A DNA stretch of 6,082 nucleotides from contig SLIW01000124.1 of the NCBI GenBank assembly GCA_007135435.1, positions 1-6,082 on the forward strand. The letters are read 5' to 3'. The notes below the pieces were generated by a model. That model was not told the origin of the DNA. It saw nothing but the letters and a program-made list of their open reading frames with translations, and searched no databases. Source of the stretch: Natronomonas sp. (lineage in GTDB: Archaea > Halobacteriota > Halobacteria > Halobacteriales > Haloarculaceae). How positions within the stretch are numbered: position 1 is the stretch's first letter; the number at the start of each line of letters is the position of its first letter. Below, in pieces: positions 5,245 to 6,082 of this stretch. The translations under genes and the position numbers were made by a program.

Positions 5245-5327
5245 GCTGGGGGAGACGGACGCTGGCAGGACGTAGGCGGACAGATGTCGATCGGACCACT
5301 CCGGACCGGCAGTCACGCCCGTCGGCG

Positions 5328-5627
5328 CTACAGCCGCAGGTACTGCGCGTGGACCGTCTCCTCGAGCTCGAGGACGTTCGCCTCCTCGACGAAGCCGTGG
5401 TCGATGGCGACCCCGACGGCCTCCCGTCCCACGAGGTTCGCGACCGTGGCCTGCGCGAGGCTGGCGACGACCTCCTCGGCGGAGACCTCCTCGCCGTCGT
5501 AGAAGTCCGGCTCGACGGTCAGCGACACGTCGTCGCTCTCGAAGGTCTCCCCGAGGACGTCGGCGTCGCAGACCGACACCAGGAGCCCCTCCTGGGTCGA
5601 GCGCTCACAGAGGAGCATCGACGTCAT
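5328..5627 (-). CDS. DUF424 family protein, 99 aa
   Basis: The sequence matches what I know of the archaeal DUF424 (COG2412) family: an N-terminal MLLCERSTQEGLLVSVCD, the DVLGETFE stretch, VSLTVEPDFYDGEE, VANLVGREAVGVAIDHGFV and a final HAQYLRL. These proteins are about 100 residues and restricted to archaea. Their biochemical role is not established, and in some archaea the gene lies near translation factor genes. The ATG at 5625-5627 overlaps the TGA of the upstream TPR gene as ATGA, indicating translational coupling. A second ATG at 5616-5618 (MLL...) is the family-like start. GAGGAG ends only 2 nt before the first ATG and 11 nt before the second, so the spacing does not settle the matter. 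The protein is small, acidic and soluble, with no membrane segment. Confidence 0.88.
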   Translation of the reverse strand: MTSMLLCERSTQEGLLVSVCDADVLGETFESDDVSLTVEPDFYDGEEVSAEEVVASLAQATVANLVGREAVGVAIDHGFVEEANVLELEETVHAQYLRL

Positions 5628-6082
5628 CGCTCCTCGACGAGCCGGTCCTCGGCCCGCTGTCGCAGCTCCTCGGCCTCCGCGGCGACCTCCTCGGCGCGCT
5701 CGTCCTCGCCCAGTTCCTCGAGCGCCCGCGCCTTCTCCTCGAGCACCTCGGCGTTCCGGTAGCCGAGGCGCTCGGCGTTCTCGAGGCAGGTGACCGCGTC
5801 CTCGGCCAGCCCGCGCTCGCGGAGGAAGAACCCGCGGTTGTACCACGCCTGGGGGAATCGGGGGTCGAGCTCGACGGCCCGCTCGGCGTGCTCGAGCGCC
5901 TGTTCGCCCTGACCGGCCTCCCAGAGCGCGTACGCGAGGTTGGTCTCAGCCGTGGCGGCGTGTTCGGAGTCGTCGTCGATGCGCAGCGCCTCCCGGTAGG
6001 CGTCGATCGCCTCCTGGAACTCCTCCAGCTGGGCGTGGGCGGCGCCCTTGTTCACCCACGCCTCCTGTTCGAGCCCGTCGTC
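5624..6082 (-). CDS. TPR repeat protein, C-terminal part (5' end outside window)
   Basis: The frame is open from the right window edge to a TGA at 5624-5626, giving 152 visible residues. They form about four tetratricopeptide repeats: AWVNKGAAHAQLEEFQEAI with AYREALRI, then TNLAYALWEAGQGEQALEHA with AVELDP, then AWYNRGFFLRERGLAEDAV, and a last degenerate helix pair ending in the charged tail RQRAEDRLVEER. TPRs are protein-protein interaction scaffolds, and no partner can be named. A GTG at 6053-6055 is internal (the Val of AWVNKG), because the repeat continues upstream of it. The gene overlaps the DUF424 start by 4 nt (ATGA), so the two are almost certainly co-transcribed. The composition is very acidic, as in halophile cytosolic proteins. 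Confidence 0.9.
   Translation of the reverse strand, partial: DDGLEQEAWVNKGAAHAQLEEFQEAIDAYREALRIDDDSEHAATAETNLAYALWEAGQGEQALEHAERAVELDPRFPQAWYNRGFFLRERGLAEDAVTCLENAERLGYRNAEVLEEKARALEELGEDERAEEVAAEAEELRQRAEDRLVEER

Overview
The window looks like a piece of a halophilic archaeal (Halobacteria) chromosome or megaplasmid. It is strongly GC-rich, its proteins are rich in Asp and Glu, and it carries an archaeal DUF424-type gene. Several starts have a TATA-like box about 25-30 nt upstream, as in leaderless haloarchaeal genes. I cannot name a genus.

Layout, left to right. 1-455 (+) is the 3' end of a PQQ-like beta-propeller protein. It converges on a single-domain cupin gene (785-1387, -) across a 329-bp gap holding a 15-bp tandem repeat. 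Upstream of the cupin lies about 800 bp that looks empty at first, but 1755-1925 (-) encodes a well-formed 56-residue CxxC...H...H mini zinc-finger protein with its own TATA-like box. A 37-bp x3 tandem repeat (2051-2161) separates it from an enolase-superfamily gene of the mandelate racemase type (2192-3298, -). Upstream of that gene is a 14-bp tandem repeat, then about 640 bp with no convincing gene but with an AT-rich, dyad-containing island. 3941-5140 (-) encodes a winged-helix regulator with five CxxC pairs. Its N-terminus is a 12-residue Asp-Arg/His-Thr-Pro tandem repeat. The right end is a translationally coupled pair read right to left: a TPR protein (cut by the window edge) and a DUF424-family protein.

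The TPR-DUF424 pair is clearly an operon. The other minus-strand genes are separated by gaps of 187 to about 640 bp and are probably transcribed separately. The enolase-type enzyme and the cupin could belong to sugar-acid or other small-molecule catabolism, and the Cys-rich regulator could control a neighbour, but nothing in the sequence proves a shared pathway.

The most distinctive property is the density of unrelated tandem repeats: three intergenic arrays (15, 14 and 37 bp) and one coding array (36 bp) in 6 kb. Two of them flank the enolase-type gene. I see no CRISPR array, transposase, rRNA or tRNA, and no complete novel multi-gene system.
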